This document shows positions 8,358 through 14,136 of a stretch of 33,180 bases of DNA, piece by piece. A program made the position numbers and the translations under genes. Each line of letters starts with the position of its first letter. The stretch's first letter is position 1. The stretch lies in the IMG/VR virus record IMGVR_UViG_3300030060_001372, positions 1-33,180 of that record; one strand, written 5' to 3'. The notes beneath the pieces were generated by a model. That model did no database searches. It had not been told where the DNA came from and worked only from the letters and a program-made list of their open reading frames with translations. The DNA is from a virus.

Positions 8358-8719
8358 TACAGGCTTTAATTGGCCCTATAGCTTCACTGGCTGGCACTTG
8401 GATGGAGTCAAAGGTAGAAGCTACCAAAGCTAAAGGTAAGGTTGCTCAGGCAAAGGCAGAGGCCGAAGCAGAGTTGATGAAGCATGAGGCTGGGTGGGAG
8501 AAGGTTATGGCTCAGGCTTCTGACAACAGTTGGAAGGATGAGGCGTGGACGATTCTCTTTATTATTATAATAGGAATGTGTTTCGTGCCGCCTCTTCAGC
8601 CATTTGTTAGGGATGGCTTTGAGGCGTTAGAAACAACACCAGAGTGGTTTCAGTATGCCGTTTACGCTAGCATAGCAGCGAGTTTTGGTTTGCGGTCATT
8701 AAAGGGAATAAAGAAATGA
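8354..8719 (+). CDS. Holin of the GTA 3TM type
   Basis: 121 aa. An N-terminal hydrophobic/amphipathic helix (MIQALIGPIASLAGTWMESK) leads into an Ala/Lys/Glu helix (residues ~22-50), then SWKDEAWTILFIIIIGMCFV (a transmembrane segment), PPLQPFVRDGFEAL and a last hydrophobic helix WFQYAVYASIAASFGLRSLK. The DEAWT motif, PFV and the FG...KG ending fit the 'holin of 3TMs, for gene-transfer release' family (PF11351), found mainly in Alphaproteobacteria and their phages. It would permeabilise the inner membrane for the endopeptidase encoded next, whose start it overlaps by 4 bp. Confidence 0.8.
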   Translation: MIQALIGPIASLAGTWMESKVEATKAKGKVAQAKAEAEAELMKHEAGWEKVMAQASDNSWKDEAWTILFIIIIGMCFVPPLQPFVRDGFEALETTPEWFQYAVYASIAASFGLRSLKGIKK

Positions 8720-9165
8720 AGTTGTCAAATAATTTTTCATTAAATGAAATGGTAAAAAGCCAGACAGCAGAGCGTAAAGGCATACCAAATACACCTGATG
8801 ATGATCAGATAGAGTCTATGAAGTTGTTGTGTGAGAATATATTGCAGCCAATTCGTGATGAGTATGGGCCGTTTATTGTATCGTCAGGTTTCCGCAGTGG
8901 TGAGTTGTGTGTTGCCATAGGTTCAAATATCCACAGCCAGCATGCAAAGGGTGAGGCTGCCGACTTTGAAGTTGCTGGTGTGGATAACTATGGGCTGGCT
9001 GTATGGATACAAGACAACCTCGATTTTGATCAGTTAATATTGGAGTGTTACACTGGTGGTAATAGTGGCTGGATACATTGTAGCTACAAGCCAGAGGGCA
9101 ACAGAAAGCAAACATTAACTTATGATAAGGTAAATAACTATCGTGAAGGGTTGCTTGCCTCATAA
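8716..9165 (+). CDS. M15-family peptidoglycan endopeptidase (endolysin)
   Basis: 149 aa, a typical length for single-domain M15 endolysins (Peptidase_M15_3). The zinc-site pattern is complete: SQHAKGEAADFE gives His76 and Asp83, and WIHCSY gives His121. The N-terminal NNFSLNEMVKSQTAERKG and the ILQPIRDEYGPFIVSSGFRS segment are also family-typical. It cleaves peptide cross-links of peptidoglycan for host lysis, reaching the wall through the holin encoded just upstream (ATGA overlap). Its 3' end overlaps the convergent leftward gene by 28 bp. The coding sequence contains one exact DnaA box (8979-8987). Confidence 0.9.
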   Translation: MKLSNNFSLNEMVKSQTAERKGIPNTPDDDQIESMKLLCENILQPIRDEYGPFIVSSGFRSGELCVAIGSNIHSQHAKGEAADFEVAGVDNYGLAVWIQDNLDFDQLILECYTGGNSGWIHCSYKPEGNRKQTLTYDKVNNYREGLLAS

Positions 9166-9425
9166 GTAATAGCAGAATATCCAGCTATATCTAGCCAGCT
9201 ATCTGCTGTTCCCGGCTCTATAAATCCATCATCACGACAGTTAGATTTGATGCGTGCTATTTTTAATAGCATCATCATTATACCTACATCCTCTTTTGAG
9301 AATGTATGTTTACCTACATATGCTGTCCATAAATCTGCGATTGCTTGTAAACAATCTTTTGGATCGCCATACTGTCTTGACTCTACAATATTAATTGCTT
9401 CGTTTAGAAACTTTACTCTATTCAT
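9138..9425 (-). CDS. DUF6378-like small protein
   Basis: 95 aa. The helical sequence FLNEAINIVESRQYGDPKDC, IADLWTAYVGK, DVGIMMMLLKIARIK and SWLDIAGYSAI matches the small phage family annotated DUF6378, which resembles all-alpha NTP-pyrophosphatase-like folds. That fold similarity is known only at the level of pattern and a catalytic role is not shown here. A GGGAG ribosome site precedes ATG 9425. The upstream gene's TAA abuts the ATG. It is the last gene of the leftward arm and overlaps the end of the lysis gene on the other strand. Confidence 0.75.
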   Translation of the reverse strand: MNRVKFLNEAINIVESRQYGDPKDCLQAIADLWTAYVGKHTFSKEDVGIMMMLLKIARIKSNCRDDGFIEPGTADSWLDIAGYSAITYEASNPSR

Positions 9426-9641
9426 TTAATGTCTCCCTTTATTAATGTAATAACAGTCTACACAGTTACCGTTTGAAACTAACCTATCTGCAATATGCCC
9501 ATGAACACAGGTAGTGCCAGTAAAGAATGTTTTTAGCCCTTGTTCTTTGGCTTTGTCACGACTGATTTTTGACTTATATGATGGATTATCACTTACTAAT
9601 CTAAGTGCATCTTTTATTTCTTGCATCGTAGGTACTGTCAT
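9426..9641 (-). CDS. Small zinc-binding protein
   Basis: 71 aa from ATG 9641, chosen because GGAGG lies five bases upstream; an in-frame ATG at 9704 has no such site. The C-terminal half has a C-x-HGH...R...N-x-x-C-x-x-C pattern (TTCVHGHIADR, NGNCVDCYY), a likely zinc-ribbon or HNH-like knuckle. The N-terminal part is helical and basic (SRDKAKEQGLKTFF). Similar tiny proteins occur in many marine phages. It could be a DNA-binding accessory or a degenerate HNH protein; too short to say. Confidence 0.65.
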   Translation of the reverse strand: MTVPTMQEIKDALRLVSDNPSYKSKISRDKAKEQGLKTFFTGTTCVHGHIADRLVSNGNCVDCYYINKGRH

Positions 9642-9714
9642 TATTGCCTCCATTTGGGGGGTAGGATCATACACGGACATGTGCCAAAGGCCGTCAGTGG
9701 GCATCCTAGAGCGA

Positions 9715-9801
9715 TTAATTTAGTAAAAATGAAGCGATAAACGCTAATGAGAATGCGAAGTAGCATATAAGAAGAAATGTAAATAAGTTACTTAGTTTCA
9801 T
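9715..9801 (-). CDS. 28-aa membrane peptide
   Basis: Short ORF on the minus strand beginning ATG at 9801 and ending TAA at 9715-9717. It reads MKLSNLFTFLLICYFAFSLA and then FIASFLLN, which is almost entirely one transmembrane helix. A strong ribosome site, AAGGAG, lies six bases upstream. It sits just after the terminator at 9813-9854 and before the zinc-protein gene. Function unknown; small membrane peptides of this sort may modulate host envelope or transport proteins. The good ribosome site and hydrophobic content argue against chance. Confidence 0.55.
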   Translation of the reverse strand: MKLSNLFTFLLICYFAFSLAFIASFLLN

Positions 9802-9812
9802 AATATCTCCTT

Positions 9813-9854
9813 AAAAAGGTTGGGGGGTGGTACGGAGTTTAAGAACCACCCCCC
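9813..9854 (-). terminator. Rho-independent terminator, leftward
   Basis: On the minus strand a perfect 10-bp stem GGGGGGTGGT / ACCACCCCCC (9845-9854 with 9822-9831, 13-base loop) is followed by AACC and five T. It lies 28 bp past the end of the DUF736-like gene and should separate the recombination genes from the last three small genes. Confidence 0.8.
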
Positions 9855-9882
9855 TATCCGATCTAGAACTCCCTAACTAAAG

Positions 9883-10293
9883 CTAGAACGGAATATCATC
9901 TTTTACAAACTCACTTGCTGGTATAGATTTCATACCATCAGTTGTTTCACGTGAAACATTATCTACAGCTTGTGGTGTATATTTTTCTGATCGTTTTAAT
10001 GATAGATATTTACTGCCACTTTCTGTTGTTGAACGCCATGCTGCAATGCGATGATTGTCGTTGATCGGGCCAGAATAGTTTGGCTGTTTGTTGTTATCGT
10101 CTGAATCTTTGTTGCCATACATGCAGCCAATGCGTTGATAAATAACAAGTACCTCACGCCCTTGCTGATCTTCATCTTTGACAATAGCTATTTGTTTTTT
10201 GTCATCTTCGATGTGAAGATTGCCAGTAAGTATGAGTGTTTGTTTGTCCATAGGGGGGAATGCTGCCCCCCTATTGGTGTTGTCATAATCCAT
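9883..10293 (-). CDS. DUF736-like protein with SSB-type acidic tail
   Basis: 136 aa from ATG 10293, which overlaps the upstream TAA (TAATG) and has GGAG seven bases before it; the ATG at 10299 is too close to that site. The core, LTGNLHI..., YSGPINDN, HRIAAWRSTTESGSKYLSLK, resembles DUF736 proteins (small beta-rich proteins of phages and plasmids). The last residues, KDDIPF, copy the C-terminal tip of bacterial single-stranded DNA-binding proteins, which docks partner enzymes. It is the gene directly after Erf and YqaJ, so a single-strand DNA-binding or recombination-mediator role is a reasonable inference. Confidence 0.7.
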   Translation of the reverse strand: MDYDNTNRGAAFPPMDKQTLILTGNLHIEDDKKQIAIVKDEDQQGREVLVIYQRIGCMYGNKDSDDNNKQPNYSGPINDNHRIAAWRSTTESGSKYLSLKRSEKYTPQAVDNVSRETTDGMKSIPASEFVKDDIPF

Positions 10294-10760
10294 TACCATG
10301 CTCCTTCGTCATTTGGATCGATGTGTTTTACATTATTTTTTGGTGTTTTGCTTGCATCATTGCCATCATCATCTTCTGATGGTAGGCCAAGTGATGATTG
10401 TAATCCGTACCGTTTGGCATATGTAATGCCGCTACCCATCTTCTGTGGGTCAGATGGATCTTTGGATCTGATGGGTGTGCGTGATTCACGTTGCTCACCA
10501 GATGGTGCGTGTATCAATACGGTACGTACAAATGTCATGCCAGTATCACCGTGAAACTCAAAATCAATTTCTTGTGTAAAGCAAATACCAAACTGTGTAG
10601 CCTGATTGGCTGCACTGATAACAGCTTCGAGTGAAGCATAATTGTTTCTGAAGTGTGGGTTTTTTGAATCTTTACTAGCTGATATTGATAATTTTTGAAA
10701 CTCAAGTAATGCTTGAGCCATTGTTTTTGGTTCAGATTTAGTTTCTTTTTTCGTTGTCAT
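10293..10760 (-). CDS. erf: Erf-family single-strand annealing protein
   Basis: 155 aa. The ERF superfamily pattern is clear: LLEFQKLSISASKDSKNPHF, RNNYASLEAVISAANQATQ, then a central beta region (GMTFVRTVLIHAPSGEQ) and MGSGITYAKRYGLQSSLGL, the conserved 'G..ITYakRY.l..llgi' motif, followed by an acidic EDDDGNDA. Erf proteins anneal complementary single strands and mediate phage recombination or circularisation. It is shorter than P22 Erf (about 200 aa). AAGGAGG precedes ATG 10760. It lies between the exonuclease and the SSB-tailed protein, forming a Red-like recombination set. Confidence 0.88.
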   Translation of the reverse strand: MTTKKETKSEPKTMAQALLEFQKLSISASKDSKNPHFRNNYASLEAVISAANQATQFGICFTQEIDFEFHGDTGMTFVRTVLIHAPSGEQRESRTPIRSKDPSDPQKMGSGITYAKRYGLQSSLGLPSEDDDGNDASKTPKNNVKHIDPNDEGAW

Positions 10761-10761
10761 G

Positions 10762-11550
10762 TTAAGCCTCCTTATTTACAACGATGCGGCATGCGCCACG
10801 TTTATCACGCTTCACTGCCAACAAATCACAGAACACTTCGCGTTCATCATCTTTGATCATTGAGCGTAATTCTTTCTTTGCAGAGTCATTAGCTTTTGCT
10901 GAATCTACACTGCTAAGATATTCATGTGCCATTGCTATGAAGTGATTATCACTGCTGGCATTACGTGCTTTGAGATTGTTGATAGCAACAGATGACCAAT
11001 CAATCTTCCATGTATCAACATCATAGCTTGGCTCTGTGTCTGTTTCGACAAGATGCCAGAACTCTTTTGCTCGTTTGCAAACTGCGTTTAAATATTTGCC
11101 ATCATAATCTACAACACGATAGTCATGTGTATTGCCAAAGATTACAGATAGATACGCTTTGTTAGTCGTAAAAAGATTCATATACAACTGTAACTGCGGC
11201 ATGTATGAATCAAGCATATCATCCATACTTCTATTACTGGATGTATGTTTGCATTCAATTATGTATGGCTCACCTTGCTCGTCTACAGCTTTAGCATCTA
11301 TTTGCCCCTTGAATGGCACACCGCTAAGATAATTAACAACAGACTCAGATGGCAACAACCCCATAAGGCCAGTATCTTTTGCAAGCCAGCTCAAATTAAA
11401 CTCTTCTGTGTAAGTGCCAAGCTGCACTCTGAATATATGGTCAAGATTCTCTGGTTCTTTGCGTCCAGTTTTTACCAGCCATAGATCGTGCCAGTCACCT
11501 TTCATAATTGTATAGAGGTCTGAGCCTCCGATAAAACCTTTTCTGTCCAT
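10762..11550 (-). CDS. YqaJ-type (lambda exonuclease-like) nuclease
   Basis: 262 aa, usual for phage YqaJ-type exonucleases. The start (RKGFIGGSD) matches the family's 'R...iGGSD' motif. Catalytic PDDEXK residues are visible as KGQIDA (Asp85) followed by IIECKH (Glu99, Lys101), and then the Q-x3-Y helix (QLQLYMNLF). It should resect double-stranded ends to give the single strands used by the adjacent Erf protein. ATG 11550 follows AGGAGG. Its 3' end is one base from the Erf start region, so the genes are co-transcribed. Confidence 0.88.
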   Translation of the reverse strand: MDRKGFIGGSDLYTIMKGDWHDLWLVKTGRKEPENLDHIFRVQLGTYTEEFNLSWLAKDTGLMGLLPSESVVNYLSGVPFKGQIDAKAVDEQGEPYIIECKHTSSNRSMDDMLDSYMPQLQLYMNLFTTNKAYLSVIFGNTHDYRVVDYDGKYLNAVCKRAKEFWHLVETDTEPSYDVDTWKIDWSSVAINNLKARNASSDNHFIAMAHEYLSSVDSAKANDSAKKELRSMIKDDEREVFCDLLAVKRDKRGACRIVVNKEA

Positions 11551-11572
11551 ATTAGCCTCCTGTTATGAACTG

Positions 11573-11602
11573 CATTATTGCACATAGATGTTGGTATTGC
11601 AA
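11573..11602 (-). promoter_or_regulatory. Possible leftward promoter before YqaJ gene
   Basis: In the 56-bp gap the minus strand reads TTGCAA, 18 bases, ATAATG, with GTGCAATAAT in the -10 area. The same GTGCA(G/A)TA(G/A)T core occurs at the other two proposed leftward promoters. Elements are imperfect, so confidence is low. Confidence 0.35.
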
Positions 11603-11606
11603 ACAC

Positions 11607-11924
11607 TTATCGCATACGCATGCTTGCTATTGTTTTGTTTACGATGCCTTGCACATCGATAGGTTGACCCATCTTTTCTTTTCTAGTTACAAAATACTTC
11701 AAGGAAAAAATCGGGTCTTTGTTTTGTGACAGTCGGTAGTCAAGCAGTTTATTTGCATCTTGCTTGAATGATTCGAGCGTGTACCCAAGATCAAGTAGCT
11801 GTTGTGCTAGTGTTTCTTGTCGTAGATCCCATTTGAATGACGAGTGAACTTTACGCCCACGCCATTTGTCATCTACCAGTTTCCTGTAGATATAGCAAAG
11901 CTGTCTTGCATCTTCACTTGTCAC
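11607..11924 (-). CDS. Small helical protein, unknown
   Basis: 105 aa. Charged and helical (DARQLCYIYRKLVDDKWRGR, KWDLRQETLAQQLLDLGYTL), ending VNKTIASMRMR. It overlaps the stop of the winged-helix gene by 4 bp (ATGA), so the two are translationally coupled and likely act together. The content (many Arg/Lys/Trp, no catalytic motif) would suit a DNA-binding or partner protein. I do not recognise a family. Confidence 0.6.
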   Translation of the reverse strand: MTSEDARQLCYIYRKLVDDKWRGRKVHSSFKWDLRQETLAQQLLDLGYTLESFKQDANKLLDYRLSQNKDPIFSLKYFVTRKEKMGQPIDVQGIVNKTIASMRMR

Positions 11925-12238
11925 AAAAGTCTACCTTGTTTTTCAGCTACAACCATAACACGTTGCGGTCTGCCACTTTCACCTTTGCGCTTTTCCCCGG
12001 TGTATTCTATTAGCCCTTTGCGATAGAGGGCAGCGTATCTGGCTGTGACTGTAGAGTAGCGATTGATTTGATGATATGCTGACATATAACCAATCACTTG
12101 ATCTGATATACATCCATTAGGATATTTAGATATTGCATCTAATACTAATGCTTCGAGTCTGTTTGGTTCGATACTTTCAGCAGCTTCGATACTTGTGTCT
12201 GGTGCATCTTTACGATATAGTTGGAATGATTCAGTCAT
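11921..12238 (-). CDS. Winged-helix DNA-binding protein
   Basis: 105 aa. The start, DAPDTSIEAAESI, and the core LEALVLDAISKYPNGCISDQ...STVTARYAALYRKGLIEYTG followed by a basic wing EKRKGESGRPQRV form a clear winged-helix pattern seen in many phage proteins of unknown role. It probably binds DNA, perhaps as a regulator of the leftward genes. A consensus ribosome site (AAAAGGAGG) precedes ATG 12238. A strong terminator lies 32 bp upstream, so this gene may have its own promoter or depend on read-through. Confidence 0.7.
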   Translation of the reverse strand: MTESFQLYRKDAPDTSIEAAESIEPNRLEALVLDAISKYPNGCISDQVIGYMSAYHQINRYSTVTARYAALYRKGLIEYTGEKRKGESGRPQRVMVVAEKQGRLL

Positions 12239-12269
12239 TTGTGCCTCCTTTTGACTGATGTTTGTGGAG

Positions 12270-12323
12270 AAAAAACTGTGGCATGGATGTTTACCTCCCT
12301 GACATCCATGCCACTATTTTTTT
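12270..12323. terminator. Bidirectional terminator overlapping nuclease stop codon
   Basis: A perfect 13-bp inverted repeat GTGGCATGGATGT / ACATCCATGCCAC (12278-12290 and 12302-12314) with an 11-base loop is flanked by A6 on its left (12270-12275) and T7 on its right (12317-12323). It therefore has the form of an intrinsic terminator on both strands. The TAA of the leftward PDDEXK gene lies in the loop and its last codons form one arm. Confidence 0.8.
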
Positions 12324-12626
12324 CGCCAATGGATTATTTATCTCTATGCAAATAAAACTTGGCCCTTTCTTTTGTTTTAGCAGATAAAGATCTGCTGGTT
12401 GGTTGTTGTGAGTGGAGGTAAGAAAACTAAATCCTCTGCCATTTGCTTGATACTTGGACTCTGCTGTTAATGATCCTTCTTTTGTTTTGATCTTGATGTC
12501 TCCACTAAACTCACCACCCAACTGTCCTGAGAGAGGTTGGCGATTCGCTTCGGCACCGTTTTCTGTGAACCACTTGCACCACCACCTTTCGTGATAGCTT
12601 CCTTTGTTGCGCTGAGATGTTCCCAT
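12291..12626 (-). CDS. PDDEXK nuclease, Holliday junction resolvase-like
   Basis: 111 aa from ATG 12626 (GGAGA eight bases upstream; an in-frame TTG at 12644 is possible). The pattern fits small archaeal-type resolvases and phage PDDEXK nucleases: RNKGSYHERWW (Glu13), GGEFSGDIKI (Asp43), LTAESKYQ (Glu56, Lys58). These would be the metal-binding catalytic residues. Likely job: cleaving branched DNA made during recombination or packaging, alongside Erf and YqaJ. Its 5' third overlaps the zinc-ribbon gene in another frame, and its 3' end is embedded in a terminator hairpin. Confidence 0.75.
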   Translation of the reverse strand: MGTSQRNKGSYHERWWCKWFTENGAEANRQPLSGQLGGEFSGDIKIKTKEGSLTAESKYQANGRGFSFLTSTHNNQPADLYLLKQKKGPSFICIEINNPLAKKIVAWMSGR

Positions 12627-12769
12627 CCGTGCTTCTCCATACAATCAAGACACCACGTATCATTATTACCAGTTATTACATACCATTCTGTAAAGACATT
12701 ACAGTGGTTGCAATTAGAATAATGACCACGTTTATTGTTCTTTGATTTCGAGCGTCGCTTCGAGGGCAT
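12467..12769 (-). CDS. Zinc-ribbon protein overlapping the nuclease gene
   Basis: 100 aa. A very basic start (MPSKRRSKSKNNKRGH) is followed by a four-cysteine ribbon, NCNHC-17 residues-CLDC, then a charged linker. Its last ~53 codons (12467-12626) overlap the PDDEXK gene in a different frame, and its first 38 bases overlap the end of the HTH gene. The ribbon part falls outside the overlap with the nuclease and looks genuine; the rest has low-complexity content that could be a passenger of the nuclease frame. A DNA-binding accessory or, through frameshifting, a domain of the nuclease are both possible. Confidence 0.5.
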   Translation of the reverse strand: MPSKRRSKSKNNKRGHYSNCNHCNVFTEWYVITGNNDTWCLDCMEKHGWEHLSATKEAITKGGGASGSQKTVPKRIANLSQDSWVVSLVETSRSKQKKDH

Positions 12770-12968
12770 TAATCCACATCATTAGATAAAGAACAGATGG
12801 CATTCTTTTATGTTGCTCCCACTTATGAATAAGTGATCTGTCACAGTTAATAATATCTGCAAGTTTATCTTGGGAAATTTTACGTTTCTTTCGTAACGCA
12901 ATAAGAATAGCTACAATCTCATGCCATTTATTTTGCTGATAAATGTTCTGTGTTGCTATTGATTGCAT
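12732..12968 (-). CDS. Cro/CI-type helix-turn-helix regulator
   Basis: 78 aa from ATG 12968, which has AAGGA eight bases upstream; the longer open frame to 13055 would overlap the other regulator heavily. Residues ~24-56, ALRKKRKISQDKLADIINCD followed by RSLIHKWEQHKRMPS, are a textbook HTH_3 (helix, turn, recognition helix RSLIHKWE). It overlaps the preceding HTH gene by 41 bp, so two small DNA-binding proteins come from one transcript. It could control the divergent promoters of the phage. Confidence 0.75.
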   Translation of the reverse strand: MQSIATQNIYQQNKWHEIVAILIALRKKRKISQDKLADIINCDRSLIHKWEQHKRMPSVLYLMMWINALEATLEIKEQ

Positions 12969-13122
12969 CCCATACTTTCCTTGCAGTCGAGTATCGCAGA
13001 TCCCCACCATGTATTGTTCTGTAATACGTACTGGTGGGAACCTTTGCTTTTTCAAATGCTTTTAAGATAGATACATTATTATCTTGGGCAGCACTAATCA
13101 GTTGTTGCATATATGTTTTCAT
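12928..13122 (-). CDS. Small helix-turn-helix protein, probably leaderless
   Basis: 64 aa. Helical; ISAAQDNNVSILKAFEKAKV then PTSTYYRTIHGGDLRYSTAR resembles a Cro/repressor HTH with recognition helix around STYYRTIHG. No Shine-Dalgarno sequence precedes ATG 13122; instead a promoter -10 element ends exactly six bases upstream (13129-13134), so transcription should begin at or next to the A of the ATG. It is the first gene of a pair of overlapping HTH genes. A repressor-type role is inferred. Confidence 0.6.
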   Translation of the reverse strand: MKTYMQQLISAAQDNNVSILKAFEKAKVPTSTYYRTIHGGDLRYSTARKVWDAINSNTEHLSAK

Positions 13123-13128
13123 GCACAG

Positions 13129-13158
13129 ATACTACTGCACCCATGCAATTAAAATCAA
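13129..13158 (-). promoter_or_regulatory. Leftward promoter giving a leaderless HTH mRNA
   Basis: On the minus strand: TTGATT (13158-13153), 18-base spacer ending GGGTGCAG, TAGTAT (13134-13129), six bases, then the ATG at 13122. Spacing and both hexamers fit a sigma70-type promoter (4/6 or better each). Confidence 0.55.
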
Positions 13159-13164
13159 TAGCTG

Positions 13165-13476
13165 TTATAGCTGGCATGCTGTTAAAACGTTTTGTATTTG
13201 TGGTTTGTATAATTGATAGTCACCTGATGCCATTTTATTAAAACCATACATAGCTGATGTATGATCTTTATCTATCGTAGATGCAATGCATGGAAGACTG
13301 GCTTTGGTTTTTACTCTGCATAGCCAGAAATATACATGCCTAGCAATGGAGACTTGTCTTGTTCGTCGCCTACTGCATAGATCTATAAAAGATATATCAA
13401 ACTGGTCAGCTACAGATTGTGCTATCAAATGGCACAATGCTGTATCAGCCATATGATTTAAGGTTATTCTGTTCAT
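13165..13476 (-). CDS. Stand-alone DnaA domain IV (DnaA-box binding) protein
   Basis: 103 aa. Residues ~20-85 match the C-terminal DNA-binding domain of bacterial DnaA (Bac_DnaA_C): SVADQFDISFIDLCSRRRTR, QVSIARHVYFWLCR, LPCIASTIDKDHTSAMYGFN. The signature DHTS loop (Asp71-His72-Thr73-Ser74), which reads the DnaA box, and the basic SRRR turn are intact. The AAA+ ATPase and domains I-II of DnaA are absent, so it can bind DnaA boxes but not form the ATP filament. It could mark a phage origin, recruit host factors, or block host initiation. GGAGG precedes ATG 13476; the gene overlaps its upstream neighbour by 32 bp. Confidence 0.85.
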   Translation of the reverse strand: MNRITLNHMADTALCHLIAQSVADQFDISFIDLCSRRRTRQVSIARHVYFWLCRVKTKASLPCIASTIDKDHTSAMYGFNKMASGDYQLYKPQIQNVLTACQL

Positions 13477-13705
13477 TACGTACCTCCGTATCTTCTAGCA
13501 CTCGTTGCCCATCTGCAATGTCATCTGCATATTTGGCTTCCCATGCTTCTGTTGCACGATCTTCAAAATTCTGACGATCAAATGTTATGTTTGTATCTAC
13601 AAGCGCATCAGCCATCTGTTTGATTTGTGATGGACTAGATACGAGTGGGCCAAAGAAATCTGCAACAAACTCAAACTGTTGCTTGGTAAATTTAGGTGCG
13701 GTCAT
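13445..13705 (-). CDS. Small protein with MTAPK start, unknown
   Basis: 86 aa from ATG 13705 (GGAGG upstream), inside a longer open frame. It is acidic and helical: MTAPKFTKQQFEFVADFFGP, ADALVDTNITFDRQNFEDRA, ADDIADGQRVLEDTEVRN. Its first 17 bases are identical to those of the gene just upstream, and it overlaps that gene's stop by 14 bp. No family recognised. Confidence 0.6.
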   Translation of the reverse strand: MTAPKFTKQQFEFVADFFGPLVSSPSQIKQMADALVDTNITFDRQNFEDRATEAWEAKYADDIADGQRVLEDTEVRNEQNNLKSYG

Positions 13706-13925
13706 TACTTGCCTCCTGTTCATACTTTGTAAATGGGCCTTGAATTTGAAGCCTCCGTTCAAGTTTTAAAAATGATTTGCGTTTAGAACTTGCTATTGCA
13801 GAGGGTACACCAATGCCAAATATACACCAGCCAGTTGATAGCTTTTTGCAATGTTGTAGCTCTTCATTTAATACCTCATATAATATTTCTGTTATTTTTT
13901 GTTTATTTAATTTAGGTGCGGTCAT
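13692..13925 (-). CDS. Small protein with MTAPK start, unknown (second)
   Basis: 77 aa from ATG 13925; an in-frame TTG at 13934 is less likely. It begins MTAPKLNKQKITEILYEVLN, continues with a Cys/Trp-containing segment (TGWCIFGIGVPSAIASS) and a basic helix (KRKSFLKLERRLQIQG), and ends SNDRT. It overlaps both neighbours by 14 bp through the same junction sequence. No family recognised; a small DNA- or protein-binding accessory is possible. Confidence 0.55.
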   Translation of the reverse strand: MTAPKLNKQKITEILYEVLNEELQHCKKLSTGWCIFGIGVPSAIASSKRKSFLKLERRLQIQGPFTKYEQEASNDRT

Positions 13926-14136
13926 AGCTATCAACCTTCCATATTCTGTGATGATTTGAGTTTTCTCTTCTTGTGATAATCTTGATTTTCCATGCCTTTG
14001 CAGCCTGTCTTATATTAGCAACAAAACCTGACCCAACTACAAAGCTGTCTCCATGTTTCATTGTTTTAAGAATGCTGTATTTTGATCCGTAACCTTCTGG
14101 CATTGGTACGTCTTTTTCTATCTGATATTCTGACAT
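13912..14136 (-). CDS. DUF7303-like small protein
   Basis: 74 aa. The pattern YQIEKDVPMPEGYGSKYSIL, KTMKHGDSFVV and a terminal RENSNHHRIWKVDS resembles a widespread small phage and bacterial family with a 'vPmP...GdSF...R.....RvwR' layout (annotated DUF7303). Function unknown. AAGGAGG lies upstream of ATG 14136. Its start overlaps the preceding gene by 71 bp and its stop overlaps the next start by 14 bp. Confidence 0.65.
   Translation of the reverse strand: MSEYQIEKDVPMPEGYGSKYSILKTMKHGDSFVVGSGFVANIRQAAKAWKIKIITRRENSNHHRIWKVDSYDRT

Noticed and set aside
10135-10554. 139-codon plus-strand frame opposite the Erf and DUF736-like genes
   Set aside because: The opposite strand has well-supported genes with ribosome sites and family motifs.
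12969-13055. N-terminal extension of the second HTH protein
   Set aside because: ATG 12968 has the better ribosome site, and the extension lies wholly inside the other HTH gene.
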